This document shows, piece by piece, positions 49,549 to 60,786 of a stretch of 64,000 nt of DNA. Position 1 is the first letter of the stretch. Every line of letters begins with the position of its first letter. Location of the stretch: positions 1 through 64,000 of the forward strand of contig CAJNOI010000191.1 in NCBI GenBank assembly GCA_905250115.1, read 5' to 3'. The position numbers and the translations under genes were made by a program. The DNA comes from Adineta steineri. Taxonomy: Eukaryota > Rotifera > Eurotatoria > Adinetida > Adinetidae. Under the pieces are notes generated by a model. It searched no databases and was not told the DNA's origin. It saw nothing but the letters and a program-made list of their open reading frames with translations.

Positions 49549-51969
49549 TAACTTAGAACAGAAACTATCTTTTACCTATCTTATTGTTTTTCTTTTTTGT
49601 TTGTTTTCGTTTATATTTAGTAAGCAGATTATGTGAAAAAAAACAAGTAACCGGTACTATTGAAACGATATATTTCTGTGTGTGTGTGTGTGTGTGTGCG
49701 TGTGTCAGATATGTTTTTCTTTTTCCCATTTTTTTTGTTAGTGGCTGTATGTCAGATGACTTTCTTCTTTTTTTGCTCCATATTTGTTCTTGTTATTGTT
49801 GTTATTTTGGAAAACAGTGCAAAAAAATAAAACAAGAATTCATCTCGGTGAAAATGAAACAGATAAATAAAAGATTCTATAGTATTTTTTATAAGAAAAC
49901 AAACGCATTTAGATGTAAGATTAATCTCTTTCTCGTAGAGAAGAGTCCAGTAAAAACTAATTGTTTGCTTGCTTGTCTATCCGCGGGGTCAAAAAAACAT
50001 CGAAAACTAATTTTCTGGAAAAGACATTTCTAGAGATATTTCGATGCGGGGAGTTCGAATCTGAAGTCTGTTGAGTGACCATGGTGAGGGGGCAAAGGTC
50101 AAAAAACATCGAAAACCTATTTTTCACGGTTTTCAATTGTTTTATTCAGTAAATGTGGGAGGATGCATTTCTACGAGAAAGAACTAAGCGAGTCCTCGGA
50201 CGAACGTTACTTGTTGCTGGAAGGCTTATTGCCCTTCACCAACTGGCGATATTCGAGAATCCCTGTTGAAACTGAAGCTAGACAAAATTTTATTGTAGAA
50301 TACTCCAAACTGATGCTCTGATCTAAACGTAAAACTTGCTCTTCATGCTTTCAAAATTTAAAAATTTTTGATACAAATTTAATGTGTAGTATTCTAGTTA
50401 TGCGATTGAATAGCTAAAAACAACATTTTCTATATGGAACGTCGAAGAGAACTATCGACCATTAAGATATGTCAATTAATTCTTTTTTTCCAATATCATC
50501 TTTAGTATGCAACAAACATATAAGAAGGAAAATAAATAGATTAAACTTTCAATCCACAATCTAATAAATCATTCAATAAAAAATATTTTCCCTAAATAAT
50601 TTTAAGCTAGTCGATAGGTGATTCAATCAATTGCAGACGAAGGTTATGAGTTACTTCTCTTTCTTGATTTATATCAATGGGGTCATGAACTTATAATAGC
50701 ATGTTGACAGCTTGTAACATCATGGTTAATGACATAGATACTATTCATATTCAGCTGATACCCATACACTCATTTTAATAGGAATTTATTTAAAGAATAG
50801 ACAAAATATAACATTATGAAAATATGTGGTCCATAATGGTACTTAGAAAAGACTGGTAGAACTGCATGAATGTTCTAGGTCATGATTTATTCGAATAGCT
50901 AGTTTATGAAAATATGCATATGAATTTACTTAGCTAAGATAAGAGATTAAAACGAACATGTTTTATATTACTGTCCGTGTCTAAGTTCAAATGAATTATC
51001 TATTAGATCGATTATAACATTTTGAATAATATAGTTCTTTCAAAGACACTAACAATAATTAAAAACAAATGAGAAAACTTGTTTCGCATTAGGAAAAAGA
51101 CTTTTGTGATATATTTATTAGAACACAACTCTGACGCATGAAATTTATATATAAAAGCTAACCAAATAGATTGAATATTATACATCTACTACTGTAAGTC
51201 TGTATTCATCGTTAGATTATTATTAGAAATCAATAAAAAGAAACAAAATTAATTATTCTTTCGATCAAATACTAATCGGATGCAATATTTAAAAAAATGC
51301 ATTCTTTTTTTCATCGGGAAAATCAATTACACATCGACATTATATCAGGATACTCAAATAAATCTTATGCAATTAGAAAAATACCATATAACTCTTGATA
51401 ACTTGTTCTTTAGAATTAATCTCATCAACCTGACACTTGTACACTTTATCTAGACATATTTTTTGTCGAGCTACCAGATTTTCAATATCACAAACTAGTT
51501 TCTGGAATAGTAACTTACGATATTTCCTTGCCGAAGAAAAATACAAAAGTTGGATCTTATTTGAACTAATTCCACTTTATAGGATAATGTGCAAATAAAT
51601 GAAAATGTATGAATTAATGATTTCTATAGATCATTATTGTTGTATCAATTTATTAACAGATTTTTATCTTATTATAAAAAATCAGTTACCATTCAACTTA
51701 TCTTGAGCATAGCTACATATTCTCGTTAAGCATTTTTTCTTTTCAAAATAATAGTAATCGGAAAAAGTACAATTAATAAAATATGTGATCGCATGTAAAC
51801 ACACAATAATAGTTACTATTAGTTTTCACTCATCTAAATAAGAAAATAAAAATAAATAACAATTTTTGTATTATTTTGACTAAAATAATATCGTGTGGCT
51901 ATTAATGGATTTATTAAATGATAAGGATAGAGATATGAACGAATAAAATACACAAACCAAAGTCGTCTA
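49549..51969. other. 2.4-kb intergenic region with repeat remnants
   Basis: Holds a TG microsatellite (49677-49705). A less AT-rich part (49960-50290) has a direct repeat, GGTCAAAAAAACATCGAAAA near 49987 and GGTCAAAAAACATCGAAAAC near 50097. An inverted pair around CTCTTTCTCGTAGA (49925) and TTCTACGAGAAAGAA (50170) is also present. This is probably a decayed repeat element. The rest is AT-rich with no gene seen. Confidence 0.4.
49677..49705. repeat. TG dinucleotide microsatellite
   Basis: An almost pure TG run of about 29 bp with one TGCG interruption. It creates an artefactual VCVCVC open frame on the plus strand. Confidence 0.9.
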
Positions 51970-52407
51970 TCAATCTTTAGCTAGTTTAAGTGCATTAGAA
52001 AGCATTTCAGTGGTAGCCAAATCATCTGGATGATCTTTTTGAGTCATTAAAATAGCTGCTTTCATTGCTGCTAACATTTGATTCGTTGACATATCCTCTG
52101 AATCTTGTTCATCATTTGACGATGCTTTTACTGCAAATTTTAATGCAGCAGCTAATGATTGTGGTGTAAGAGATTCCTGTTGTTCGTCTTCATTTGCTGA
52201 ATTTTTCGCTACTTTTACTGCAGCATTAACAGTTGCTGGTGTTAATTTTTCTTGATGATCAGCTGACAATGCTGCTAGTTTGATAGCACTAGCTAGCATA
52301 TTAGGTGTTAATTTTTCATCGTTTTCATTATCATTGGAAATTTTTGTTGCAGCTCGTAAAGCTGCTGACATAGCTTCGAACGGTGAATTTGTCTCGTTAC
52401 TTGCCAT
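51970..52407 (-). CDS. Alanine-rich acidic protein with about five 24-residue repeats
   Basis: An intronless frame of 145 residues starting MASNETNSPFEAM. It consists of five to six imperfect units of 22-26 residues, each an amphipathic Ala-rich helix introduced by a Leu-Thr-Pro-type cap: LTPNMLASAIKLAA, LTPATVNAAVKVAK, LTPQSLAAALKFAV, MSTNQMLAAMKAAI, LATTEMLSNALKLA. Linkers are acidic and Ser/Asn/Gln-rich (SNDNENDEK, NSANEDEQQE). No signal peptide, membrane segment or cysteine is present. The composition is that of a soluble, heat-stable, helix-prone protein; a role like that of desiccation-protective LEA-type proteins is conceivable, but no LEA or SMP signature is clear. I do not recognise a family. 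Confidence 0.75.
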   Translation of the reverse strand: MASNETNSPFEAMSAALRAATKISNDNENDEKLTPNMLASAIKLAALSADHQEKLTPATVNAAVKVAKNSANEDEQQESLTPQSLAAALKFAVKASSNDEQDSEDMSTNQMLAAMKAAILMTQKDHPDDLATTEMLSNALKLAKD

Positions 52408-55056
52408 TATTGTTCTTTTAGTAAAAAGAAAGAAAAATTGTTAACTAATAATACTTTTGAATAAATATATGCAAGAAATAAGAAAAGAAAAAGAATTTTT
52501 TCTTTGCTTTCTATTTTTTCTTCTTTAATAAAACACGTCAATAATAAAATGAAAGTTATATGATTTACAAGGCAACCAAAACAAGAAAAATATAACGTTG
52601 AACAAAGAATACTAATGTAATTTGACATGAGAAAGAAAAAGAATAATGAGTTTCTTTTTATTTTTAAAAACAAAATCGTATAATGTTTTTTGTAATCTAA
52701 ATATTCTTTTCGAAGAAAATGACGATCATGGCACTTACAAATAGATACATGCGTCATAGACTAATTATAAACGAGTAACAAAAGACAAGCATTTGAATAA
52801 AAAGGGATACTTATAAATGATAGAATATCTCCGTTAGTTGGTTCATATTCTTGTATCATTGTGTTTCTCTCTAAATCCAGAATAAATCTGTTAAGATATC
52901 GGTTATTTTTAAAAACGACAATCTTTTTGATATATACATAGTTTATAATGTAGAAAAAAATACAGTATTTAACATATGAACGGTAATAATTTTCTGTGTG
53001 ATATTTTATATCTACGATATATAATGTTGGTATTAATGAAAGCTATAGGTTTTCAGTGACAAATGATGTAACCGGTTGATGTTTTTTGTGGTTCGTCTAA
53101 GTTCATCGTAATTTTTTATCTTAGGAGGCAAGCAAAAAAAAAACTTATATTGGATCATCGTGTCATTTATCTTCATAGTGTCGTTATTGATAATAACATT
53201 GCATGAAAGTGAACCTTGAACCGATATTATTGATTTTTCCTTGTAAAAGATGTATGCTGTTACTTTCTGTCTCGTATGTACTCATAGAAATATTCATCTG
53301 TTGATATTCTTCCATAAAACTGATGATTCAATCGATTGGTATTAGCGTATTAACCTTGCAAGATTTTGTGACAGACAGGTGATTGATAGTCATTAGCATC
53401 AATTGTTTTCATTATCCTATCTTTATTTCTTTTACTTTTTTTTGTCCTATAGTCTTCATCACAATATCTATCGATACCTAGTTGAGAAAGACCTTCGACA
53501 TATAGACACTGTAATAGAGAGTATGTTCAACTAGATACAATGCCATTATAAAGATGTACTATGACTCAATCAGATATTAGTATTACTAGTTCTTATTTTT
53601 TTTATATAGAACTCATTCATGCAGTCTAATCATATAGATTAATTTTAAAGCATAGAAACTACTGGATAGTAAGGAAACTTTTGTCACAATCGAAATGTCA
53701 AAAAACATCCTATAAGATGCCATTCAAGTAATAACATCTTATATTTTCTATGTTGTTGATGATAATAATTGCATTTGCTTCATCGACAGCCTATCTAATA
53801 ATATTTTCGATTTATATACAACATATATATATATATTTATATATTCATATTGTTTTTGATCAAGATATTCATATTTGAACATACTATAAATTAATATAAG
53901 GTAAGAATTATAGTAATCCGTTTTGCTTCATATTTCTCGTCTATATCATGATATGTAACATCTTTTATGAGACAACAAGCAATCACAACCGACAAACGAA
54001 GGTTATATATATCAGAGAGAAGAGAAAGTGAACTTCTAAACAGACTAGTCCGCGCGTGTGTCGTCGGCGACCTTACTCGTTGATGTATGCATATGTCTCA
54101 ATTAGCTAAAACCTTGATTTAACTCTAAGAATGATAGTAGTGTATAAATATTCATTCATTTGATACTAAAAGCATCACTTTTTTCTATTACAATTATTTT
54201 CTCTTCGTTATATCTGTCATACATAAGGTGCGTTCATAATAAATAATTCTCATGGTTAATATTGTCGTTCAAAAAAATATACATTCTGTACAAACGAATA
54301 GTAATGTAACATACTGTTATGTGTATATATTTATATCGATTAACTATTTTTATGATAAATCTACACGTATGCATACCAAACTGTTGTGCTCTTGTCAATA
54401 TCACATAGGAGTATATTTAGCTTCTTTTTTTTTCTCTTTGATATTCAGAGTAGATATAGTACTTTTGTTGGTTACAGGTGAACTAATATTTTAGTTGTGG
54501 TAAAGAGGCATTAAGTATAAAGGAAATCTATTGATAGTAACTAATTAGAAATCGTATCCAATATGAAAGCCAGTGGATAATATCAGTCATGTGAAACGTT
54601 GAGAACGAGAAGCAAAAAAAAATGATCCGAGAATAGATATTTACGGACATTTTTTTTCTTCTGATTCTATCTAATTGACTTAACAATCCGTTTAATACTT
54701 ATTTCTTTTCTTCTTGTATTATAGCAATAGACCGTCATAACATCTTATACAAATAAATCATATGAGTCAATAAGTTGAAAATTTTTTTTTCTCAGTTTAT
54801 ACTTCGAATGAGCTATTATTATTATTCAGTGAGTACAGTAACTTATATATATTTATATAGCGAATCGCATTGATAATTATTATTAATTATTTTTTTCTTC
54901 TCTCTCTCTCTATTTATGTTTTCTTTCTCGTAGTATTATTATCGGTTGGTAGAATACTTTCTTTTTTGTTGATAATATGTCTGTGTGCATATTATATATT
55001 ATCAGATGAGAGAATGAAGACATAAAATTAGAATTCTTTTTTTCTTCTAGAATAAA
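52408..55056. other. 2.6-kb intergenic region
   Basis: AT-rich, with TA-rich runs near 53823-53840 and 54844-54860 and a short CpG-rich island (GTCCGCGCGTGTGTCGTCGGCGACC) near 54048-54072, unusual here. The 116-codon minus frame at 52407-52757 is hydrophobic low complexity and unconvincing. The right end has a TTCTTCTAG acceptor 6 nt before the GPCR start. Confidence 0.45.
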
Positions 55057-57338
55057 ATGAATAGTTTAAATGTAACAAGTACAGTTGAATCGTCAACAGT
55101 TTATTTTCATCGTTCATTAAAACGTTTCGGTATTGGTTATATGGCAATTTTAATTATACTTGGATTTATTGGAAATTCTATATCATCCTATGTTTTTATT
55201 CGAAGTAAACTTAAGTAAATATTTTCCGAAGCAAAAAAAAAGTCATTTCAAATTCTTATATTTTTTTTTCTTTTTTAGACGTTTAAGTTGTAGTTCATAT
55301 TTAATAGCTTTATCTTTATCTGATAATGGTTATCTTATATGTTTAAGTATGATCTGGTTAGAAAATCTTCATTTATATATATTTCATAATAATGGGATTT
55401 GTCAAATCGCTGTTTATCTGACAACAGTTTTCAGTTCGTTATCTGTATGGTAAGTAAAATATTGATGTATCTAAGAACTTTTTAATGAGTAAATTATGTA
55501 GAAATGATTATTAACAACTAAAACTTGTTTACAACAAAACATTTCGTGTCAAATTTTCTGATTATACATAATGTGGTAATTATTAAGATATATCTTAAAT
55601 ATTTTTTATCACACATACTAGTAGGCGGAGAATATTTGTTATTGAAATGAAAATGATTATTGTATTTTCCAAAAAAATTCTACTAGTTTTATATGAAAAA
55701 ATATCAATGGATTTAATATTTTACTTGTATTATCTAATCTATTATTACCCCATTAGCATATCTTTTTCTGCTTCAAGAATAAAAATAACGACATATATCT
55801 AATTATTTTTGATTTCCGTCATTGTAACATGATATTCTTTAATATATCTTAAACTTATTAGAACAGCAATTAGATTATATCGATAGACAAAAAAAAACTA
55901 ATGGATCTAGTTGAACTGTAATGCGTAGGTATGTTTGAGTTCTTTAAATAGCTAACAAAAATACAGGATACATTTATGTTCTATTATGTCGAATAATTAT
56001 ATTTAATTTTCAGTTCGAGCGAAGAAGGATATGTTAAAAGCTCATTTATTTTTTTCCCTATGTACTCATGACTTAAAGATTTATTTTTACAAAAGAAATA
56101 ATATGTGGAATTATTGCCTGTGAAAGGCAAATGCATGACTTATTATTTAGATTAATACGCATACATGCTTATATTTAATGTTAAAAGAAAATAAATTTAA
56201 AATTATAAATCCAGGATTTTCGGCTTAGTTAAAAGATAATTATAACCGTATAGGTTAAAGTACAACTAAATAATATAATTAGATTTTATTGCGTATTTTA
56301 TTTATTGATAAGATCAAGATTATTTATAATGATAACAATAAAATTCTTTTCAGGTTTACTGTTGCATTTACAACTGAACGTTTTGTTGTTGTTGCATATC
56401 CATTAAAACGTCCTCAATACAATTCAACAAGTCGTGCTCGTTATGTTATTCTTCTTCTAACATTTCTAGCTATTCTTCTCTATTCATCATCATTATGGAC
56501 ATCAGGTATTGAAATGGCTGAATCTGAACGAACAACATCTCTGTATGAAACACGTTGTGTTACATTACGTCATTGGCTTAAATTTACACGTCAAATGAAT
56601 ATTATAGATTTTTTTCTAACATTTATTATCCCATTTTTTACAATTGTTACATTCAATACATTAATTATATTAAAATCTGGTCATTATGATCGTTTATTAG
56701 AACGTAATTATATTCAACCATCAACTTATATTTTACATAATTTATTAGAACATCGTTTACGTCGTTCAAAATATCATCGACGTATAACAAAAATGTTATT
56801 AATTATTTCAACAACATTTTTATTATTAAATACTCCAATGCATTTATTAAAAATTTATTATTTTTTCTTTTCAAATGATGATACATATGATGAGAAAAAT
56901 TCGACTGAATCTATTATTGAAATGTTAACATTTTATTTATTTTATACAAATTTTTCAATAAATTTTTTTCTTTATTCATTATGTGGAAAAAATTTTCGTT
57001 CATCATTAATGGATTTAATAAAACATATTGGAAAAAATACTCAAACAACAAGTTTCTTTTCGAATGTTGCAGATAATCCATTAGGTCAATATTATCAACG
57101 TACACATCATTTTCATCATCATCAACGTTTTTCCAAACGTGAACTTAGTAGTACATTAAGTAATGGCAATGCATTTATGTCAACCTCAAATATAGCAGCA
57201 ACAATGGCTACTGGTATTAGTTCACAAACATTACATCCATCATCATCAGCATCATCATTTCAAAGAAGTTCATTAAAAATTGAACTACATACACCAACAG
57301 TTGTCAAATTTTATCCAGCATTTACAACAATGAAATAA
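55057..57338 (+). CDS. Rhodopsin-family GPCR, FMRFamide/neuropeptide-receptor-like
   Basis: Exons 55057-55214, 55279-55449 and 56354-57338 give 437 residues with seven membrane segments. TM1 is IGYMAILIILGFIGNSISSY, with the conserved Asn of GN. TM2 contains LIALSLSDNGYLI with its Asp. Before TM3 there is GICQIAVY with the disulphide Cys. The TM3 end is TERFVVVAYPLKRP in place of DRY. TM6 follows HRRITKMLLIISTTF. TM7 and helix 8 read NFSINFFLYSLCGKNFRSSL, a variant of NPxxY. The N-terminus has two Asn glycosylation sites. The C-tail is His/Ser-rich. This is the form typical of expanded invertebrate FMRFamide-receptor-like families; the ligand is unknown. The ATG follows a splice acceptor by 6 nt. 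Intron 2 is 904 bp and empty. Confidence 0.88.
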
Positions 57339-58112
57339 CTAAAAAATAAATTTCTTTTATGTCTTCTCTATTTTTATGTACATAGAAAGAAAGTTTAAAA
57401 ACGTTTAACGAATAAAGAAGACACACGTTTTACTATTGAAAAATTAATACTTAGTAAAATATTCTTCAGATTGTTTTATTGTTTCAATTCAAATGAACAA
57501 AGACATATATAGTTATATGAAGATGAATTCATAATAATTCCAAATATTGAAACAATCTTTTTGGAATATAAATTGATCGAAAATGATTACGATTTTAGTC
57601 TTGATTTTTTGGATGTTATTCAGTTAAAGAAAGGCATTCTTTGTTTTGATTATAGTCCCTGACTCTTTACTATGATTGATATAAGTCGCCAGATAACATA
57701 GAAAATTATCCAAACCCATTAAACAAGATTGATAAAATCTGATCTGTTCCTAATCAAAAATGATCTTTTACCACAAATAACAAAATTCATTTGTTTCATC
57801 ATCAAAAAAATATTTTCCTGTTTTTCTTATCAATGTAGAATAGTGTCAATGACATAAGTCAATGTGGTAGTAATAGATCATACAACTAGCACTTATAACT
57901 ATGACCCGATAAACATGATCATAGATTTTACTTAATGGAAAATGCTGTTCTGACAACGCAGTTTGTATTTAATTTGTGAGTTATATGAGAAAATGAGTAT
58001 ACGAAAGATGCGCATCTTTCGGGATCCCATTATATCTTTTTATGATACGGAATGAAAAATGAATTTATATTTCTTCTTTTTTTTATTATTCTAACAGATA
58101 AACAACAATCTA
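57339..58112. other. Intergenic region between convergent genes
   Basis: 3' flanks of the GPCR (AATAAA near 57345) and of the minus-strand SLX9-like gene. An AAAGATGCGCATCTTTC palindrome lies near 58004-58020. No gene seen. Confidence 0.5.
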
Positions 58113-59357
58113 TCAACTTTTTTTCTTTGTTAATGGAGTTATTTGTTGTTCAAGTTGTTTTTTAATAAGTTCAAATGGACTAGTAGAATATTCAGCTGAT
58201 TGAGAAATCTTATTGAATATATCAATATTTGTTTGACTAAAATAAAAGAAAGAGTATAGAAATTTTTTTTAATGAAAATATTCATTTACCTTTGTCGGTT
58301 ACGTTCAGCTTGTGAAAGAATTTGTTTACGAGTATTTTTCTTTGATGCATTTGCTAAACGTTGTTCTTCAAGATAGGATTCAATCTGACCAAGAGAATTT
58401 TCAAATTCATGTTTCATATCACTAACAATAACAGTTTTTCGACGTTCAGCTCGTTCTTTAGCTTCACATTTTGATTCATGAGCTGCAGTAAGACCTACAA
58501 AAATTAAGTAAACGAAAGTATTTATTCGAAACAAATGAATCCGTTCAAAGAAAACTCAGATTTTTATGCCTTGATACATCATATTTTATTAGAAGCTTAA
58601 GTAAACTAACGAATATATCTTTAGTGATATATTTTCATAATCATATGATGACTCAATTTCTGTTCTCGTAATACTCGGAATTGAATCGTATTTTTAATAA
58701 TTCTATTACAATTCTATTCATGACTAGTAGACTCGATAGCTCACTTAGACAATCTTGATCGCGATCTTATTATAGTTGAATTACACTTAATCTTTATTCT
58801 TAAGTACAATTGATCGAATCATAACTCAGTGTCAAGAGACTTTACTTATGCAATAACTAAAAACAGTTATTTTTCAAGGTTTATCAAACTCTAATACAAT
58901 TATAGTTGAAATATACTGATTCAGAGCATTATTTATATCTATGTTACTATAACATATTATGAGCTTTACACAAGCAAATGTACTCGTACCTTCTAGACAA
59001 CATACTGAATTCATCTAGTTCTCGAACATTATACAGCACAAACATTTTTACATATTATTAAACTTACGTTTGAGAAGATATTGTCGTTTTAATTGAATTT
59101 TATCTTTTTTCTTTGATACAAGTGATTTAATAGTTTTATTAGATACTACACTACGTTTATCAAAATCAGGTTGATTATGTTCAGCTACTTCTTCATCATT
59201 ATCATCATCCATTACCTATAAAAATTCAAATAAATGAAACAAATAAATTTCCAAATTTTGAACCTACTTGTTCATCATCATCATCTACTATATCCGGTAC
59301 AATTTCAACCTCTTTTTTTGGTTTACTTTTAGTTTTTTCACGACGAATTTTACCCAT
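58113..59357 (-). CDS. SLX9 / FAM207A-like ribosome biogenesis protein
   Basis: Four exons on the minus strand (59357-59268, 59215-59068, 58494-58290, 58236-58113) encode 188 residues. The start MGKIRREKTKSKPKK and the conserved blocks KKKDKIQLKRQYLLKRL, ERAERRKTVIVSDMKHEFE, and near the C-terminus RKQILSQAERNRQR followed by STSPFELIKKQLEQQI match the SLX9/FAM207A family. In yeast and vertebrates this nucleolar protein assists 40S subunit maturation and export. An acidic insert (DIVDDDDEQ, MDDDNDEEVAE) separates the start from the core. The minus strand has TATTTTAG 7 nt before the ATG, and the calpain fragment's stop lies only 170 bp upstream, another operon-like arrangement. Confidence 0.8.
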
Positions 59358-59526
59358 AATTATCTAAAATACGGTAAAGAAAAGCAAAGGGACTATAAAT
59401 TTATTTTCTTGAAAGCACGGGTATTCAAATATATGAAAAGTTATCAAATGTCAGATTATAACAAAGAGATACTATAAATAAATAATAAAAAGTTCTGTTC
59501 TTTTGCTTTGTTTGCGTTTTTTCATT

Positions 59527-60736
59527 TTACATAATTGAGCAAAAACGTTTTTGAGGATACATTTGATTTTCATCAACATCACCACCATCATAATTGCTAG
59601 GTAATTCAGGATGTGGACTTGGAAAAACACCACCAATATCAGGATTAATCGGTGTAGGAACTACTTCTTCTTCATCTGTTCCTAATAAACTGGACCATTC
59701 ACCAAATAAACTATCAACATTTTCGTCTTGAAAGAAGACATCAGATTCCGTCTAAAATCATAAGAAATATTTAGATATATATAAAGAACGAGATTTTTGT
59801 GATCAATTAAAATTTATTTCTGTGGAACTCACAGGTATTTTACAAAGGAAAATAGTAAGTCGAGGTTTTGCGGCTCCCCTTTCCATCACAGACCTTAGCA
59901 TCTGGCGTCTAACGTCATTGGGTACAGATCAATGTAGCCACTCATTTCGATGGCTTAAAATTGCTTAGTATCGCTAAGAATAAGCTGGAAGGCGTGAGTG
60001 TCACGTTAATATATCACCCACCTTCCAGAAAAGATCGTGGGAATAAATTTTAAATTCAAGTATTCATTACACTATTGCATAGTAAATTCTCTATAGTATC
60101 TGTGGAGGGGTTTTAAAGCTAATCAATACGTTTTCTTCCAGAAATAAAAGAAGGTCAAGGACTTCAAGATCATCGAGTGTCTTTGATACGAACATACGTG
60201 AATTCTATAGTTTTAGTCTCAAAGGAACTGCGCCGACAAGCTCTTCTTTAACAATAGATCTAGACTAGTACTTGTCAATGAACTCATAAATTACATATCG
60301 ATGCATAGTAAATATTTCTCTCGGTATATTCATCTTAAACGAGAATATTCGTATGTCATTTTATATAGAAAACGGAGTAGATGCAGAATTTCGTTTTTTT
60401 CAGTTGAAAGAAACTTACCAATCCTTCTTTATCTTGATCAAGTTCTCTACAAAAAACAAGAAAACAAATTTTTATATTAAAGTAATAAAATTATTGAAAT
60501 ATTTACGCTTGATCTGCTTGTTTTTCAGTAAACATTCGTAAAAGAAATTTTCCTGGTTTATCACTATCAAATGTACTTGGAATAATAATATAAGAGCCAG
60601 GTGGTACACGAAAACGTTTTGTTACTTCTCGTCGATTAATATATGAACCACTTGCACCAACACGTTCAAGTTGAGTCATATAAAATTTTAAATTTCCTTG
60701 TTCAATGTTTTCTTGTACATCAACACCATCTTTGAT
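59527..60736 (-). CDS. 5'-truncated calpain: domain III fragment with CaaX terminus
   Basis: Three exons are seen, 60736-60507, 60446-60419 and 59751-59527 (161 codons with the stop). The first encodes calpain domain III: NRREVTKRFRVPPGSYIIIP and STFDSDKPGKFLLRMFTEK are near-diagnostic. After a short ELDQDKEGL exon the last exon is acidic and Pro-rich (PTPINPDIGGVFPSPHPELP) and ends KRFCSIM-stop, a CaaX box predicted to be farnesylated. No penta-EF-hand domain follows. The protease core and the first half of domain III are missing: the upstream acceptor (60738) lies only about 50 bp from the divergent anoctamin start. The first in-frame ATG is MTQLERVGAS. Either the gene was truncated by rearrangement, or the locus is misassembled. 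The 650-bp intron 59752-60418 contains nothing recognised. Confidence 0.75.
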
Positions 60737-60786
60737 CTATATATTACAAAAAAAAAGAGCGCGTATAGAATTTTTCATTGATATAC

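Noticed and set aside
49584-50033. 149-codon plus-strand open frame
   Set aside because: Its sequence is driven by the TG microsatellite and pyrimidine tracts (VCVCVC, FFFF); no domain, and it overlaps the 3' flank of the BRCT gene.
50040-50090. GAGTTCGAATCTG, resembling a tRNA B box
   Set aside because: No matching A box, acceptor stem or cloverleaf around it.
52407-52757. 116-codon minus-strand hydrophobic frame upstream of the Ala-rich gene
   Set aside because: Phe/Leu/Ile low complexity from T-rich DNA and no conserved feature; more likely the 5' flank of the gene at 51970-52407.
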